Assembly (NCBI GenBank): GCA_011009095.1
Contig: VTPC01091233.1
Coordinates: 155,427-219,426, forward strand
Length of the DNA stretch: 64,000 nucleotides
Direction: 5' to 3'
Source of the DNA: Ignelater luminosus
Lineage: Eukaryota > Arthropoda > Insecta > Coleoptera > Elateridae
In this document: positions 32,304-45,476 of the stretch, piece by piece
Layout of the letters: every line of letters starts with the position of its first letter
Numbering within the stretch: the stretch's first letter is position 1
Program-made: the position numbers and the translations under genes
The notes under the pieces: model-generated
Databases searched by the model: none
What the model was told of the DNA's origin: nothing
What the model saw: only the letters and a program-made list of their open reading frames with translations

Positions 32304-32797
32304 TATAATGTAATGTATTTAATACAAGTACATATATCACTTACTTTTAGTAAAATGGATACATCCATTTCCACTAAACCAAAAAAGGTCAAGTTTCTGA
32401 AAGACTTTAGCCTGTAATGAAGGCGTTGATACTGCTTTAACATAAGAATTAAAAAAAGAACGTAGCAAAAACATTTAAAATTTTAATTCAAAAACATAAA
32501 CAAGCTTAGATAAAACATTAGAATACAACAAGGAATGCATTTTAACAGAGAAATGCTTTGGTAATACAGTCATGGTTAGATCTACCTTCTGAGGTTAAGT
32601 ACAACATATATAGATATACATAAAATCTCAGAACTTATATGTATAAAATTAAAAAATAAATAAACTAATTATATAAATATAAATTTCAAAAATTAAATTA
32701 GCATTAAATTGGCACACAATAATAAAATAACTACATTTATACATAAACAAGAAGCATAATGAGAATCTATTAAAATTGGTTGTCTGTGAGTATTCGT

Positions 32798-34936
32798 TTA
32801 TAACTGATTTACTAAAATAGTGGCATGACCCACTAAAGAGATTTTAAGCTGTGCAGGTGGTTGTTCCCATGGTTCACCATCTACTTGTACTGGTGCTTTT
32901 GCTTTAAGATGAATCTGCACAATAATAATTTATAAAAAATTATTGTGACTCAAGAATAATTATTAAAATCCTACCTCTACATTTTTTGCTTGGCCAATTC
33001 TATGTGGCTTTGACAATCCAACCTGCAATTGAGCAATATGGAATGACGAATATATCCCTAATACTTCTAAAACTCCATCATTGTATGATTGTGATGGACT
33101 ATCCGGAATACTTCCTATTATATAATGTTATTAGAATTATTTACTCAGAAATAAATAAACTATTACCCCATAAATCTACACCTGCTCCCCACGAAGGAAT
33201 ATTAAGAACTACTACAGATTCTAGTTCTGGTAAAACAACTAATTTTCCATCTAAAAACAATTCCAACCTTTTTTCTAAATTTCTGCAGTCTGCTGTTACA
33301 ACTTGTTGTGTGCCAAAACATAAATACAACATCTAAAATGAATCTTGATTACAATCATCTTTCTTAGTTTAATCCACATGCTTACCTTGTTAAATATGCG
33401 ATTACCAAACACATAGAATCTGCTTCCTCTTGCTTTATGAAAATCTAAAGCAACTTGAGCATCAACACCAATACTCAAGTAATTGTACATATATAAACTT
33501 TTTGCTGGCATACGTATTCCCAAATTACTTAAATGACGATATGGCAAAATTTCAATACGCCATCTATAGTGGTACTAACAATTAATACATATTACATAAG
33601 ATATTCAGTACATACCGATCAATTCGACTACGTTTTGCATTTTGTACTTTAGTTAAAATAGAATGAAGATCGAAATCTGAAGAACTTCCTTTTCCCCAAC
33701 CTAAAACTCGTGAAAGATCATTTCCAGTGCCCAAAGGGAAGATAGCTACAGCTGGATCTGGCTAAAATTTAGTTTTATAAAATTGGTATACACTCATCAA
33801 ATGTATTACCTCCAGATCTAACTTATATGCTGTTGTTAATATCCAAGCTACAGTTCCATCTCCTCCAGCAGCTAATAATGTTACACGCTCTGGAGCCATA
33901 AGAATACTCCACTGAAGTGCTGCAGCTGGTGGTCTTTCAGCTAAATCCAAAACTTGTGCTGGATTAAGAAAGCGTCTAAATTCTGACAAAATCAAAGCTC
34001 CATCATTATTTCCTGACTTCCTGTTTGCTAAATAATATAGCAAGTTAAAACAGTTAAAATCTATTGCCATAATTTTTTAAAACTACCTACCTACAACAAT
34101 TAAAGGACGCCAATTCTTCCAGCCTGGATGCTTAACTCCTCTCAACAGCATATGACGGTGAATGCTGCTTTTACGTCTAGCCACTTGCACACACCATGGT
34201 GGTACAATCATATCTCTAAAGGGACCAAAATCACAATCCTGTAAATAATCACATTAGAATAAATTTTAACTTGTATTAGTTTAATTACTTCGCTAAGTTT
34301 ACTTAAACAGTATTCATGTACTGCACGATTACACCAACAGCACTGAAAATCAACTAAACCTGGCTCAACTGCACATTCTTCATGACAGACATCGCATGTT
34401 GCTCCTAAAGGAAGATTTCCTAACAAAGTTTAATATTACAAAAATGATCCTAAAATACACTGTAAATAAAACCTTTAACCCAATGATGTAACTGAATTTC
34501 ACTTTTACTTGTTATGACTTTGCAAGGTAAACGTTGGTTAGCTTTTTTAATACAAAAAGGATCTGAACATACACCACAACAATCACAGTACACTCCTATA
34601 CCATTTATTAATAATTCTTCACATATAGAACAATACCACGACTGAAAACATGCATATTATTGTAGTAGTGGTTATTTTATTATTTACTTTTCCAACCTTT
34701 GCAGTTATTTTAACATCCTTCCAATTGTGGGTTTTAGAAACATCTCTAATTGGAACAGTAACATCACCACTAATCCATTTCATCATATAATAACTTGCAA
34801 TACATAGTGCAAGTGTCGACAGTGCTGAAATAAGCCCTCCATATGGGGGGAATGCTTCGTCAATCCCCCACATATTAGAAGTAAGATAGTTAGAGATGGT
34901 ACGTGGAGCTTTAATAAATTTACTAAAAACAGCCAT
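32798..34936 (-). CDS. DGKE: Diacylglycerol kinase epsilon
   Basis: Ten coding exons in consistent phase give 553 residues (human DGKE 567): 34936-34688, 34641-34473, 34419-34289, 34238-34091, 34027-33810, 33761-33616, 33563-33386, 33332-33167, 33114-32975, 32914-32798. Order of parts: an N-terminal membrane segment (SALSTLALCIASYYMMKW, about residues 35-55); a first C1-type zinc finger (CSICEELL, CDCCGVCSDPFC, HHWVKG); a second C1 (CDVCHEEC, CCWCNRAVHEYC); the catalytic domain with NRKSGNNDG, the nucleotide-binding AAGGDGTVAW, and FPLGTGNDLSRVLGWGKG; then the accessory domain with SIGVDAQVALDFHKAR, LNIPSWGAG and VQVDGEPWEQPP. It phosphorylates diacylglycerol to phosphatidic acid at membranes. 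The start is the first ATG before the membrane segment. Very secure. Confidence 0.95.
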
Positions 34937-35670
34937 AGAGATGATTTATGGTAAATTTTTTCCATACACTACAAAGACTCCATTGTTTGTTATATTGAGC
35001 ATTTATTCTAGAACTCATGCTGTATGTCATAATTAAATAAAATTATAAATCGAGGCACCAATTAATTGTTGCTTTTTATAAACGTCCTGATTTAAAACGA
35101 AAAGAATTAAAACCAATAACATTTGTATTATTTCTACCTGTCACTTTAATTGACTATTCAAATGTCAAAAACAACTTGACAAACAAAAACAAATTTGAGC
35201 GCTAAAGTAGTACCATTAAAGAGACACGAAACGTTGCTAGAAGTTAATTTAAAGAGAGAATAACCAACCTAACAAAAATTTGAAAAGTAACCAAACAAAC
35301 CAAAGCTTCATATATGGGCAAATGTCAGAGATTCTTGTGGCATATAAAAATTTATCAATATTTTACAGTAAGTATTTAAAAAAATAAGTAAAGTTGTTAT
35401 AGTTATTAAATAGATATTTAAAAATACATCTTTCAAACCATAGTTTGACGTTATTCCTGTGGTTTTTATCTAATGACCATTTTAAAACTTTCTAATTTTT
35501 GATAATGAGCAATTTTCCAGTAATGATTTTGAACAATTATGCAAATTTCTGAACCAAGTGTTATGTAAAATGCATAGAACCTTTATTATTTGTGACATAA
35601 ACTTATTAGACCTTTATTTTATTTTTTCTAGGTTAGGATTTTAATAATTAAAACTTTCAAATCTTGAAAG
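34937..35670. promoter_or_regulatory. Shared upstream region of DGKE (-) and MKK3/licorne (+)
   Basis: 734 bp lie between the two start codons, which point away from each other. It must hold both transcription starts and probably a non-coding part of each gene. I saw no clear TATA box or initiator pair to place the starts. Bidirectional use is inferred from layout. Confidence 0.5.
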
Positions 35671-37972
35671 ATGTCTGCCCGGAAAAAGAAGCCTAATCTA
35701 AAACTCCAAGTATCTGATGATGCACCCACAGTGTAAGTTTAATCTAATTAAAATTACAAAGTAAAATTCTTAACAGAATTATTAACAGCAGTACCCCACC
35801 TGCAAATCTGGACAAACGTACAACAATCACGATTGCTGATAAAACATTTGATGTAGAGGCTGACGATTTAGAAAAAATCTGTGATTTAGGCCGTGGCGCA
35901 TATGGAGTTGTAGAAAAAATGCGTCATATACCAAGTGGTACAATTATGGCTGTTAAACGAATAGCCGCTACTGTTAACACACAAGAACAAAAAAGACTTT
36001 TAATGGATTTAGATATATCTATGAGAAGTAGTGATTGTCCTTATACAGTACAGTTCTACGGAGCATTATTTAGAGAAGGAGATGTATGGATTTGCATGGA
36101 GGTAAATATAAAATCTTTAATTAAATCAGAATTGTAAACTCATGTTTTGGTTTCTTCTTCAAAATAGGTTATGGATACAAGTCTTGATAAATTCTATGCA
36201 AAAGTATATAAACACAATCGTAAAATTCCTGAAGATATTTTAGGTAAGTTGTTGATTCTCATTTGATAGTTTTCATAAATGATTTATTTATGTTACGAAG
36301 TAGTAATTAGTTGTAACCTTATTTTTTCAATCCTGTATTGTTAAACTAATTGTTTAAAGTATTGCAGGTAAAATAGCGTTAGCTGTAGTGAGTGCTTTAC
36401 ATTATCTTTACTCAAAGCTGAGGGTAATTCATAGAGACGTAAAACCTTCTAATATTTTAATTAATCGCCAAGGGGAAGTTAAAATGTGCGATTTTGGAAT
36501 TAGTGGTTACCTTGTCGATTCAGTTGCCAAAACTATAGATGCAGGATGCAAACCATACATGGCTGTAAGTATCTGCTTTATTTTTTATTAAATTGTAGAT
36601 TTGTTTTATTACTTATTTATTAATGTAATACATTACTGTACATATTTGAGCAAAATGAAGTCATTTTGGATCTGTATTTTATTATTAACATAATTTGGAA
36701 TTGTACGATTTAAAAGGCGTCAAAGTTTGCCATGGTTAATACCATGTGGTAACACTGTTTTAAGAGAGCAAATCGCTATTGATAGTTGTGACTTGTGAGG
36801 TTATGTTATATTATGAAAATGAGCAACACCCATGTTTTCTCTTTTTGCTTTATTTACATACTTGCTTGTTGCAAAAATAAAAGATGAGAGATGTTAGAAA
36901 TGTTAGGTTAATTTATCCAATTGTTTGTACAGGATACTAAAAAATTATGTGATCTTGGTTGTGTGCTGTAGATACCTAATAAACTGACAGTGACAATAAA
37001 TTGTTGACTTTTGATATTGGTCAAATCAGTGCTAGCAACTCAAGGTAATTGAATGTCAAGACTCCAATATTTTCTTTCCTGTTTAATAAATCCACACAAA
37101 AAAGTAATTCTAATTAATGTGTGCATTTGACTCTGACTTGAGATTTGGAAACAATTCGAAAATTGATACCTTATGCAGTACATCTTGAACCGTCCTCAAA
37201 AAAACAATGTTTTTGATTTCTTAATATCTGTGTACTTTCTCCTACTAGGGCTCTTCTCTATGAAATCATAAGTAAAATCTAAAAGATCAAAAACTTAATG
37301 AAATGATGTGAAACACAATAAATTTATCAATATGATAGTTATATGATGATCAATATGATGTTAGTAACCAATCAACCTAATTCTTCTTATGACAGCTTTA
37401 GTCGGCGATAAATTTAATTTGATATCAAGACTCAAGAGTTCACCTGTAATTCATGGGTGGGTGGGGCAGGGGGATTTGTTATTGGAAGCACATGCATCTA
37501 GTTGTAATTGTAATTTATAAATGGCAGAGGTGGCTGTTACAAAAAAATTGTGTTAAAACAAAAGCTGCTAAGAATTTTTATGAACACAAAGAGTACTATG
37601 TATTCTAATTTGTTACAGCCTGAACGCATAGATCCTCAGGGTAATCCTTCACAATATGACATACGTTCCGATGTATGGAGCCTTGGCATATCTATGATAG
37701 AATTAGCAACTGGTCGATTTCCATATCAAAAATGGGGTACACCTTTTGAACAGTTAAAACAAGTAGTTACCGATGATCCACCAAGGTTACCTCCAGGAGA
37801 GTTCACACCAGACTTTGAAGACTTTATTTCAAAATGCCTTCAGAAAAAATTTACAGATAGACTTAATTACGATCAACTTCTAAACCATCCATTTTGTGTA
37901 ACACATGCTGAAAAAAATACAGATGTTGCATCGTTCGTTTCGGAAATTTTAGACATACCTGAAAGTGGATGA
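35671..37972 (+). CDS. lic: MAP kinase kinase 3/6 (licorne), p38 activator
   Basis: Five exons (35671-35732, 35777-36101, 36168-36243, 36368-36564, 37619-37972) encode 337 residues, the usual length for MKK3/6. An N-terminal basic-hydrophobic docking motif (KKKPNLKLQV) precedes the kinase domain. Visible kinase features: glycine loop LGRGAYGVV, ATP lysine in MAVKRI, HRDVKPSN, DFG in MCDFGISGYL, activation loop DSVAKTIDAG with the S and T that upstream kinases phosphorylate, and YMAPERI split between exons 4 and 5. The tail SFVSEILDIPESG is typical. It phosphorylates p38 MAP kinase on T and Y. Intron 4 (36565-37618) is 1.05 kb and has no recognised content. A long 3' UTR is possible; AATAAA occurs near 40204. 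Confidence 0.96.
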
Positions 37973-40900
37973 GATTCGTGTATTATTTCTTAGTGATTTT
38001 TTTTTTTTGGTTTTAATTTTAAGCCACTGCTGTTGTCCTATCATCACCGATTATTTTTATTTGCCAATTTTAATTTTTCAATTTTGATTTCTAATGTATT
38101 TAACTTTTAATAACTTTGATTTTAATGTTTAAGTACAAATTCTTATTTTTTTTGCACAAAATTTTTATCAGTCTGCCAGTAAATTTCTAGATTATTGTTA
38201 TCTAGATTTTTTTTCTATTTTGAGAATACCTTAATTTGTAGCACAATTAACAGTATGGAAAAAAGGTAAACTAATAGTAGTATAGGAGAAACTGACCTCT
38301 GATATACCGTTTTAAATAATTAATGTGTTCATAGTCTGAATAAATAATTAGTAGTTTAGAATAAAAATTATGCCGCATGAGGAATTATAGCATTATAAGA
38401 AAAACTATTGATAGGGTACCTGATATTAAAAACAAAAATGTAATCAGTGTTTTTGCATGAGACTGCAAGTAGGCTCTATACTATTTATCCAAATTTTGAT
38501 GGCCTTACACAAAAACGAATCAGATTTATTTTATGTCAAGATTGCTTGATAGAAATTTAATGTGAACTTGGAAACTTCACTGTCAAAGTTATAAAGTATA
38601 ATTTCATTTTCAATTTTATCAGTATGGTGATTTTACCTTCGGGGTTGATAATACATCAACATTATTTTGTTCTAGATACATTTTGTACCCATGTTAAATA
38701 TATATAATTTAATATCACATTCAAAGTAACAACACAATCAAAAAATGAGGTTATAAATGATTACTGAAGCATTAACAAGGGTTTCAGAAAAAATTCAAAA
38801 ATGTAGTCGACAAGGAAATTCGTGCAGTCTGTTAACTAAAGATTTTACGCATATGGTATTTGGTGTTAACACTATTTTTGTCTGCTAAAATCAGAAACTT
38901 TCTAAAGGCTAATTCATATTGCTATGAACTTTTATACAAACATTCACACTGCTTGAAATATTTATGTGCAACATATTGGATTAAAGTGTATCAAACTCAA
39001 TTGTGAACTTAATTTTGACATATTATATATTACGTGAATTAGATTGTATTTTATTATTACATTAACATGGTCGAAACCATGCCTATATGCTATTTTAACA
39101 TTGACAGTTAAGTGCAAGTAATCTTTTAATGAAGTTTTATAATCAAACAGTATATTGTTATATTCGAAGCCTACTGCAATTAATTAGTAAAGAAGAATAG
39201 TAGTTAATTAAGCTTAAATAGATATAAAAATATGTACATGTTGTTTTTCACAAAGTACTTTTTCAAATGAGACCAAATTTCAACATTGCAGATAACAGTT
39301 TATACTGTCAGCCTCATGTGAGTTTTATTTATCGTTATAGTGTAAAATACATCACAATATAACCTTCGGTAGATTTTCGGGAGAGTTATAAGTATTTATT
39401 CACAAAATAATTATTTCAGTAAGTAGTTATAGGGATTGTTTCAATGAAGTCAAAAATGATGTACTGGTAATTTATTATTTATTTCTATATAGAATGATTC
39501 CGTACTAGTACAAATATTGTAGTAATAGAAAACAAATAATTTCAATTTTTAAATGTTTCTGCATAAGTTCAGGTTTCTCTGTTACACAATTAATCCTGTG
39601 TAGTAATAAGTATAATTACCACTTCATTACATCATAACTATACATTGTAGATAGAGACAGTCTCTTAGATCTTAAACAAAACTACTAGGCAATAATGTTG
39701 ATGTTTAAAAATGCTTCCTAGAAATAGAAATTGTAGATACAAAAAAAGCACCAGAATATTAAAAATATATTTTGATAGTCTCTTGTGCCTAAATAGGATT
39801 TTTCAAGTGCAATGATAGAAAATATTTATTACATCTTGCGCTGTTTTACAGTATTCAGTATTTTTGATTTGAAACTGAAAAGAAAAAGTTCGTCTATGAT
39901 TCGCGAACAAGATATGTTTCCTTTTAGAAATGGAACGTTTTAATTTTATATTTTTAGTGAAATTGTTTTTAATTTTTAACAAACATCAATTTTATTTCTA
40001 TCACAGTCTGAATGCCAACAATAGCAATATTTTTTGATTTCCTCTTTTTTTAGCAAACTAACAGTGCTGTTGTAATTTTGTTACTATTTTATAATTAGCT
40101 ATCAATTTTTATTTTGTTTTTTAAAGGACTTTTATTATTTAAAGTCTTGTTTTAGTTGATCTTGAGAATCGAAGTCATTTAAAAATGTATGAATTGTGTG
40201 ATAAATAAAAATATTTTGTTTTAGTCTTAACAATTGTGTTCTTATTTTCCTTTCAGTGTAAGTGTGGAACCACACATTGCTATTTTGCAGGATGGTGACC
40301 ATATAACGGTAATGTATGATTCCACACTAAAATAAAAAGAGACATGTCTGTATGTTGAATTATTTCGTACATAACATCTAAGTGCTCGAATTACAAAACT
40401 GAAAATAGTGAAAGTTCAGTGTAAGAAGGATGCCCAGCAACCTGGAAAGTAAGAAAATTAAAGAGTTTATAAAATGTTAAGGAAATCCAGGTGTCTTAGA
40501 ACAGGATACCCAGCAGTTTTCAAAATTCCTTAAGTTTTCCAGGTTTACAAAATAAAACCGAATGAACCAGAGGATTGTACCAGCAACAGCAAAAAGTAAA
40601 GTCTTTTTTTTTAAGGTTATGAATAAACAGTTGTAGTGTTATACATTTTATTTTCTCTAATAGTGTGAACGTAGAAGCACATGGAGAGTTGTTAAAACAT
40701 TTTTTTCATATTGTTTGGTATTTTATGAAATATATTTCCTTAATGATCCTAAATTTCCTGAGTTTTACAAGTTTTCCCTGCAGAAAAATTAGGGAATTGT
40801 GAGATGTAAGATGAGCTTGGAAAATATTTTTCCTATGTGCCAATTTGCTCAATTATATAATAAATATCGTCATTTTCAACCCTGCATTGAATTCAGTCTT

Positions 40901-41184
40901 TTTCTTACTATTTGTTTGGTTTCTAATGGAAGATTAATCATGTAGCATTGCCACGTTTACTTTATTGACAATACCAGCTTATTCAGCAATTTTCTGTGAG
41001 CACCCAAAGGAACGTCCCCTTGGACTATAGGGAAGTTCTTCTGGGCTTTAAATCAGGCATAGGGATTCCGTTCCAGTTCTCCATTTTTAAGTCGAATACT
41101 CAAGCAAAGCAGTTTTCCGGCTTCTTCATAACCACAACCGGCAACTGGCCTCGCCATCAAATTACCAACCCTATAACTCTGTAT
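37973..41184. other. MKK3 3' UTR/intergenic, with one small hairpin
   Basis: AT-rich with no open frames of interest. At 40259-40330 the arms TAAGTGTGGAACCACACATT and TAGTGTGGAATCATACATTA (other strand) form a hairpin of about 25 bp, probably a MITE remnant. The stretch 40996-41184 is less AT-rich but has no recognised coding sequence. Confidence 0.4.
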
Positions 41185-41656
41185 GTGAGAAGCAGTTGGG
41201 CTGAAGTCCACATTTTTCAGAAATGCGGCTTAAATTATTTTTGGACTTATAATACTCTTTCTTGCTTGTGGTAGAAAGGCTGAAGTCCCAGATTTAATAA
41301 TAAAAAAAAACTACATAAAATTAAAAAGGTGCAAGTCCCTTAGTTCTTAGCTGCATAAAGAATGAAGTCCCAATTACGCCTCTATGCTTTTTAACAAACG
41401 TTTCTGTTTTGTTAGCGATATAAGGATGTAAACGGGACTTCACCCTTTTTGCTTTTAAAGATTTCGCAAGCTACGTGTTTAAATCCTTCAATATACATAT
41501 TTTAAAACATTTTCAGGCAAGATTTGTTCAGAAAAACTTTCTATGTCAATTGTGTTCTTTTAAAATGACATTTATACATTTGTTACTTTACAATTTATGG
41601 CTGACATACATTCATATACTTTAGTTTTCTACAGTTTATGGCTGACAGCAGGAAGT

Positions 41657-42680
41657 TTAAATTTTTGTAACTTTAACAACCATAAACTTGAATAGAAGGG
41701 TTCTTTTTTGGAATTTAATTGTTTTGATTGACTTGCTATGGTCATATAAGCTCACCTTCCTTTTAACAATATTCTTTTGGTTAACGAAAATCACATAGTA
41801 AGTACAGCTTTGGCCAAATGGTGAAAAGAACCCTAATAATAAAACAAAAATATGAATTGGTGAGTATTCTTTATTAAAATACATAAACAAATTAGTGCTG
41901 CAACTCCTCGTTTTAATAACAGCAGCAATGTGGTATGGTATACTATTGACAAGTTTCTCACAGGTCTCCTGAGAAATACTGTTCCACTCATGTTTTATTG
42001 CTTCTATGAGCATTTTCTTATTTCTATATTCTGTTTTGGCAATTTTCCACTTCAGTACTTCCCATAGGTGTTCAATTGGTGATAAATTCGGAAACTGGAG
42101 AGGCCAATCTAATAACTGCACAAATCACTCCATGACTTGCCTAGCTTTAAGACATGGTATATTATCTTGCTGAAAAATGGCAATGTCGTCTGTGATGTTA
42201 AATAAATTCTATTAAGAAGGCTCTAGATTTTCTTATAACATGGATATGTAACTGTGGCCGGTAATTCGCCCTTAGCGAATAAACGGTTTGCCTACCGTTA
42301 CGGTCGACATACACCCCCAAATCATACTGTCACATCATGTTTTACTGTGGGGACAATGCAAGGGAGATGGAATGCTTCTCCCTTTTTTCGGCGTACATAT
42401 TAAGCTCCAGGTTGGCTATGATTACATTAATCATAAAAAACTTGAGTAGAAATTCAAGGATTGATGTGATGATTAAAAACATACAAATTTTAGAATTATC
42501 TTGATATTAGATTCGTCAGACCACAGAGTGTTGGCTCAATCTTCAACTCTCTAATGCTGGTACTTTTTCGCCCATGATAAATGCGCTTTCTCCTGCCGTT
42601 CGTTGAGCAAAGGCTTCTTGCAGGCCTTATGATTGCGTAATCCAAGTGACTGCAGGCGTCTTTACACTTTGCACTTTACA
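41657..42680 (-). pseudogene. Tc1-like transposase pseudogene inside the 41.2-43.9 kb element
   Basis: On the - strand from the right: SLGLRNHKACKKPLLNERQE, KAHLSWAKKYQH and LWSDES (first catalytic D), then a disturbed middle with several stops (GVYVDRNGRQTVYS), then DWPLQFPNLSPIEHLWEVLK with the final E, and KTEYRNKKMLIEAIKHEW. SPIEHLWEVLK places it in the Tc1 (DD34E) group. Many stops and frame changes show that it is old. Its own terminal repeats were not found. Confidence 0.8.
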
Positions 42681-42715
42681 CAGAAAAATGCAAAAAAGAA
42701 AACAGACATGAAGAT

Positions 42716-43656
42716 ATGATAGCAAAAAATGGCTTTACAAGAAAGTATTTAATGAAGAATTCAATCTCAGTCTATCAACCATCCACAGACGCGTGCGATC
42801 ATTGTAATCATTTTATTAAAATTTTAAGGGAAAGTAGTACTTCGGGAGCTAAGAAAGAAAATATTAAAGAGCAACAGAGAAAACATCACCAAGAGGCAGA
42901 CCTCAGATACAAACTAAAAAGCCGAGATAAGGAAGAAGCAAACAAGAGCAATCTGGAAAAATTGGTGGTCGTAGTAGATTTACAAAAATGTTTACCTACA
43001 CCTTGTTTAAGTAACTCACGTTCGTTTTATCTACGACAACTTTGGACTTCAAATTTAACAATATATTGACAGGGCAGTTTTACTGCATGATTTGGGATGA
43101 AACACAAGGTTTGAGAGGTGGAAACGAGATATCCTCGAATATCATAAAATGAGCTTTGGAAAACTTTGACGCAAAAGTTGAAGAACTTACGATATGGTCG
43201 GACAACTGCAGTGGTCAAAATAGGAATAAAATGATAATTCCTGCGTACATGTAATTGCTGAATGAAATTCCCACCTTAAAAATAATAAATCGTAAGTACC
43301 GACTGAAAGGTTACACCCACATGGAAGCAGATGCAGTCCATGGAATAATTGAAAGAAAAAGAAAAAGCCTTAAGACTCTAGAAAACGCCGCTCTTCGAGA
43401 CTGGTCACAATTTATCAAAACTTGCAGTAATAAAAATCAATTCATTACTTCCTCAATGAACATAGAAGATTTTAAAGACATTAGCAGCTTGTTCAAAGGT
43501 AGTAAAGCTCCATTGGTCTCCAGAAAGAGAAATACGAATGGAGAACAATTTTATCTGTCTTGGGTAGTTTGGCCCCAAGTAAGGAGAACCAAAAATATTC
43601 TACACGTTTTTGTGAATTTTTATTACGAATACCACTTACTTCTTACTAAATTTTAA
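42716..43656 (+). pseudogene. Uncharacterised transposon protein with CxxC motif and WSDNCSGQNRNK block
   Basis: Frame 1 (42716-43069): KNSISVYQPSTDACDHCNHF (CxxC), a charged helix, and VVVDLQKCLPTPCLSNSRSF. After a frame change near 43060: MIWDETQGLRGGNEISSNI, EELTIWSDNCSGQNRNKM, and from 43255 KYRLKGYTHMEADAVHGIIE, then RKRKSLKTLENAALRDWSQF. The acidic residues in VVDLQ, SDNCSGQN and MEADAVHGIIE look like a DDE/RNase H-like core. I recall this block order in many unnamed insect repeat proteins (possibly the DUF7869 group). At least one frameshift and two stops. Confidence 0.65.
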
Positions 43657-44271
43657 ATGTGTGTTTTGTATTAAGCAATAAAAGTTAGAAGCATCAAGGC
43701 TGTTGTCCTACATGTGTTTGAAATTGTTTTTGTAGACTTTTTTATTAATAAACTCTAAACAAATTTTATTGCGAGAAACCCACAAGAAATACCTGAAAGA
43801 CATGTAATTTAAGTTGATTGGATACAATTTGCACTCACAGTGTAATATGAAATGGTACCTTTTGCAGTTTTTTGTCCTCCTGTATAGTTTTGAAAAGTGG
43901 ACTTCAGCCCAACTGCTTCTCATATACGGAACTATGTACTGATATATGTAATGTATTTGTGTAGTTTTCCTGTATGTCTCAATATGTCAAGTTTCAACCG
44001 CACTTCAGAAAAAGCTTTATTAATTGATACAATAAAAAAAAAACCATTATTTTAACAAACATTTTATTTATACTTTCATACAGAAAATATAGTTTAACAC
44101 AATAATAACAATTAGTAAAATTATATTCTCTTTTTAAAAAACTGGGAATGTCATTTTATTATTTTTATAATCACATTTAGTGTACAACAAGACAGTTGAG
44201 GACAAAATACCTAAATTATCTGTATTCTGTTATTGTTGGCGAATAAGTAATAACATAATATAGATATATCA

Positions 44272-44627
44272 ATACTGGTTGTCACCTGTAATCCCATTTA
44301 TATGACAATAATTAGTGTGAAGAGTTTAAATACAATACACACATATATTTAAAAGGTGACCAGATGGTGAGTCTTAAGTCACATTAGACCCGAATATGAG
44401 TTATACATCATTTCTTATAGTCTTGTCCCTGCTCTTTCACACAGTGTACTTGAAATTAACGAAAAACTGATCTAAGTCACTGCAAACCATGAATAAAAAT
44501 AGGTGCTATATGGAAAAGCGATCAAAGTCCGTGCTTTAAATTTAAATATCTCAAAACTATTTAAATGTGACTTAGTTCGTTTTTCTCCTGTACTCTTCAA
44601 TTGGGATTGCAGGTGACAGCCAATATG
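44272..44627. mobile_element. MITE with TGTCACCTGTAATCCCA ends
   Basis: ACTGGTTGTCACCTGTAATC at the left pairs with ATTGGCTGTCACCTGCAATC read inward from the right. 356 bp, non-coding. Confidence 0.65.
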
Positions 44628-44657
44628 ATTAAATGCAACAATCCATCTTTTTTGTGG

Positions 44658-44840
44658 TTATTAGAATGGTTTTAAAATAAACAGCAGTCAAACAGGTGGC
44701 TAGTAATCTAATTTCAAGATAGACATAGATCGCTTGATTGGTTGGAATTGTCAAGTGGTTTTGTGTCTATCCTGAAGTTAACGCACCAGCTGCCTCTGTT
44801 TTATTGCTGTACTCTTCCTATTTTAAAACCATTCTAATAA
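44658..44840. mobile_element. 183-bp hairpin MITE
   Basis: TTATTAGAATGGTTTTAAAA at the left end is exactly inverted at the right end, over 22 bp including TA. Inner parts also pair (ACAGCAGTCAAACAGG with ACAGCAATAAAACAGAGG), so nearly the whole element can fold on itself. Confidence 0.8.
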
Positions 44841-45025
44841 TAATTATTGGGAAGACAAATTAGTCTTAATTGTATATTAAGTAATTCATCATTGCTCATA
44901 TGTGTATAAAGAAATCCTTGAAAATTGAAATGCAAGAGATCACTTAAATTGGCACGGGATGATTTGTAAAGAAATATTTCCTATTGTATATTGTCTTCAT
45001 TTCCCAATTATTAACAGACTTAAGA

Positions 45026-45178
45026 GGGCTATTCTAAAGGAATCTGCATATTAAAATGGATAAAAAAAAATAAATGAACCATTTGTTTTTGTTTGTTATG
45101 CTGAGTAATAGATTGTTTCAAATAGCAAACAAAATTCAACAGTCTGTCTTTAATAAATCGATTCCTTTAGAATAGCCA
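45026..45178. mobile_element. 153-bp MITE
   Basis: GGCTATTCTAAAGGAATC at 45027 is exactly inverted as GATTCCTTTAGAATAGCC ending at 45177. Non-coding. Confidence 0.75.
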
Positions 45179-45476
45179 AGTATAACTTACATAATCTACT
45201 GAGGTTTCCACAATAGAATACCGAGAGGAACATAACTTATTTCTGTCTGTTAAACTTATTTTCTTGTTTGTGCCTTCCTTCGTAGAATTTCTAAGATTAA
45301 TCCTTGATCAATAAATTCTAAACTGGAATTCTATATGTTTATTACTAGATTTTGTTTTATATGTATCAAATTACATTCTCATGCTTAAGTAGTTGAGCAA
45401 AAACTGCTCCACTTAAGTTGAGGATATAAAAAACAGTGATGTAAAGTCCAATCTTTATCCGTTTGGGACGACTTTA

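Larger units (their letters stand above)
41185..43922 (+). mobile_element. 2.7-kb element with perfect inverted ends, repeated GAAGTCC motif and an uncharacterised transposase-like protein
   Basis: GAGAAGCAGTTGGGCTGAAG plus TCCAC at 41187 is repeated inverted at the right end up to 43922. The motif GAAGTCC or its close variants recurs inside the left 270 bp (about 41203, 41282, 41332, 41364, 41437), some inverted. The right half encodes a broken protein (42716-43656). The left half holds a Tc1-like copy on the - strand (41657 to about 42680). The target duplication is not clear. I do not recognise the superfamily. Confidence 0.75.

Noticed and set aside
40259-40330. Possible small exon of the MKK3 gene after TTTCAG
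   Set aside because: The sequence is a hairpin with matching arms, and the MKK3 protein is complete without it.
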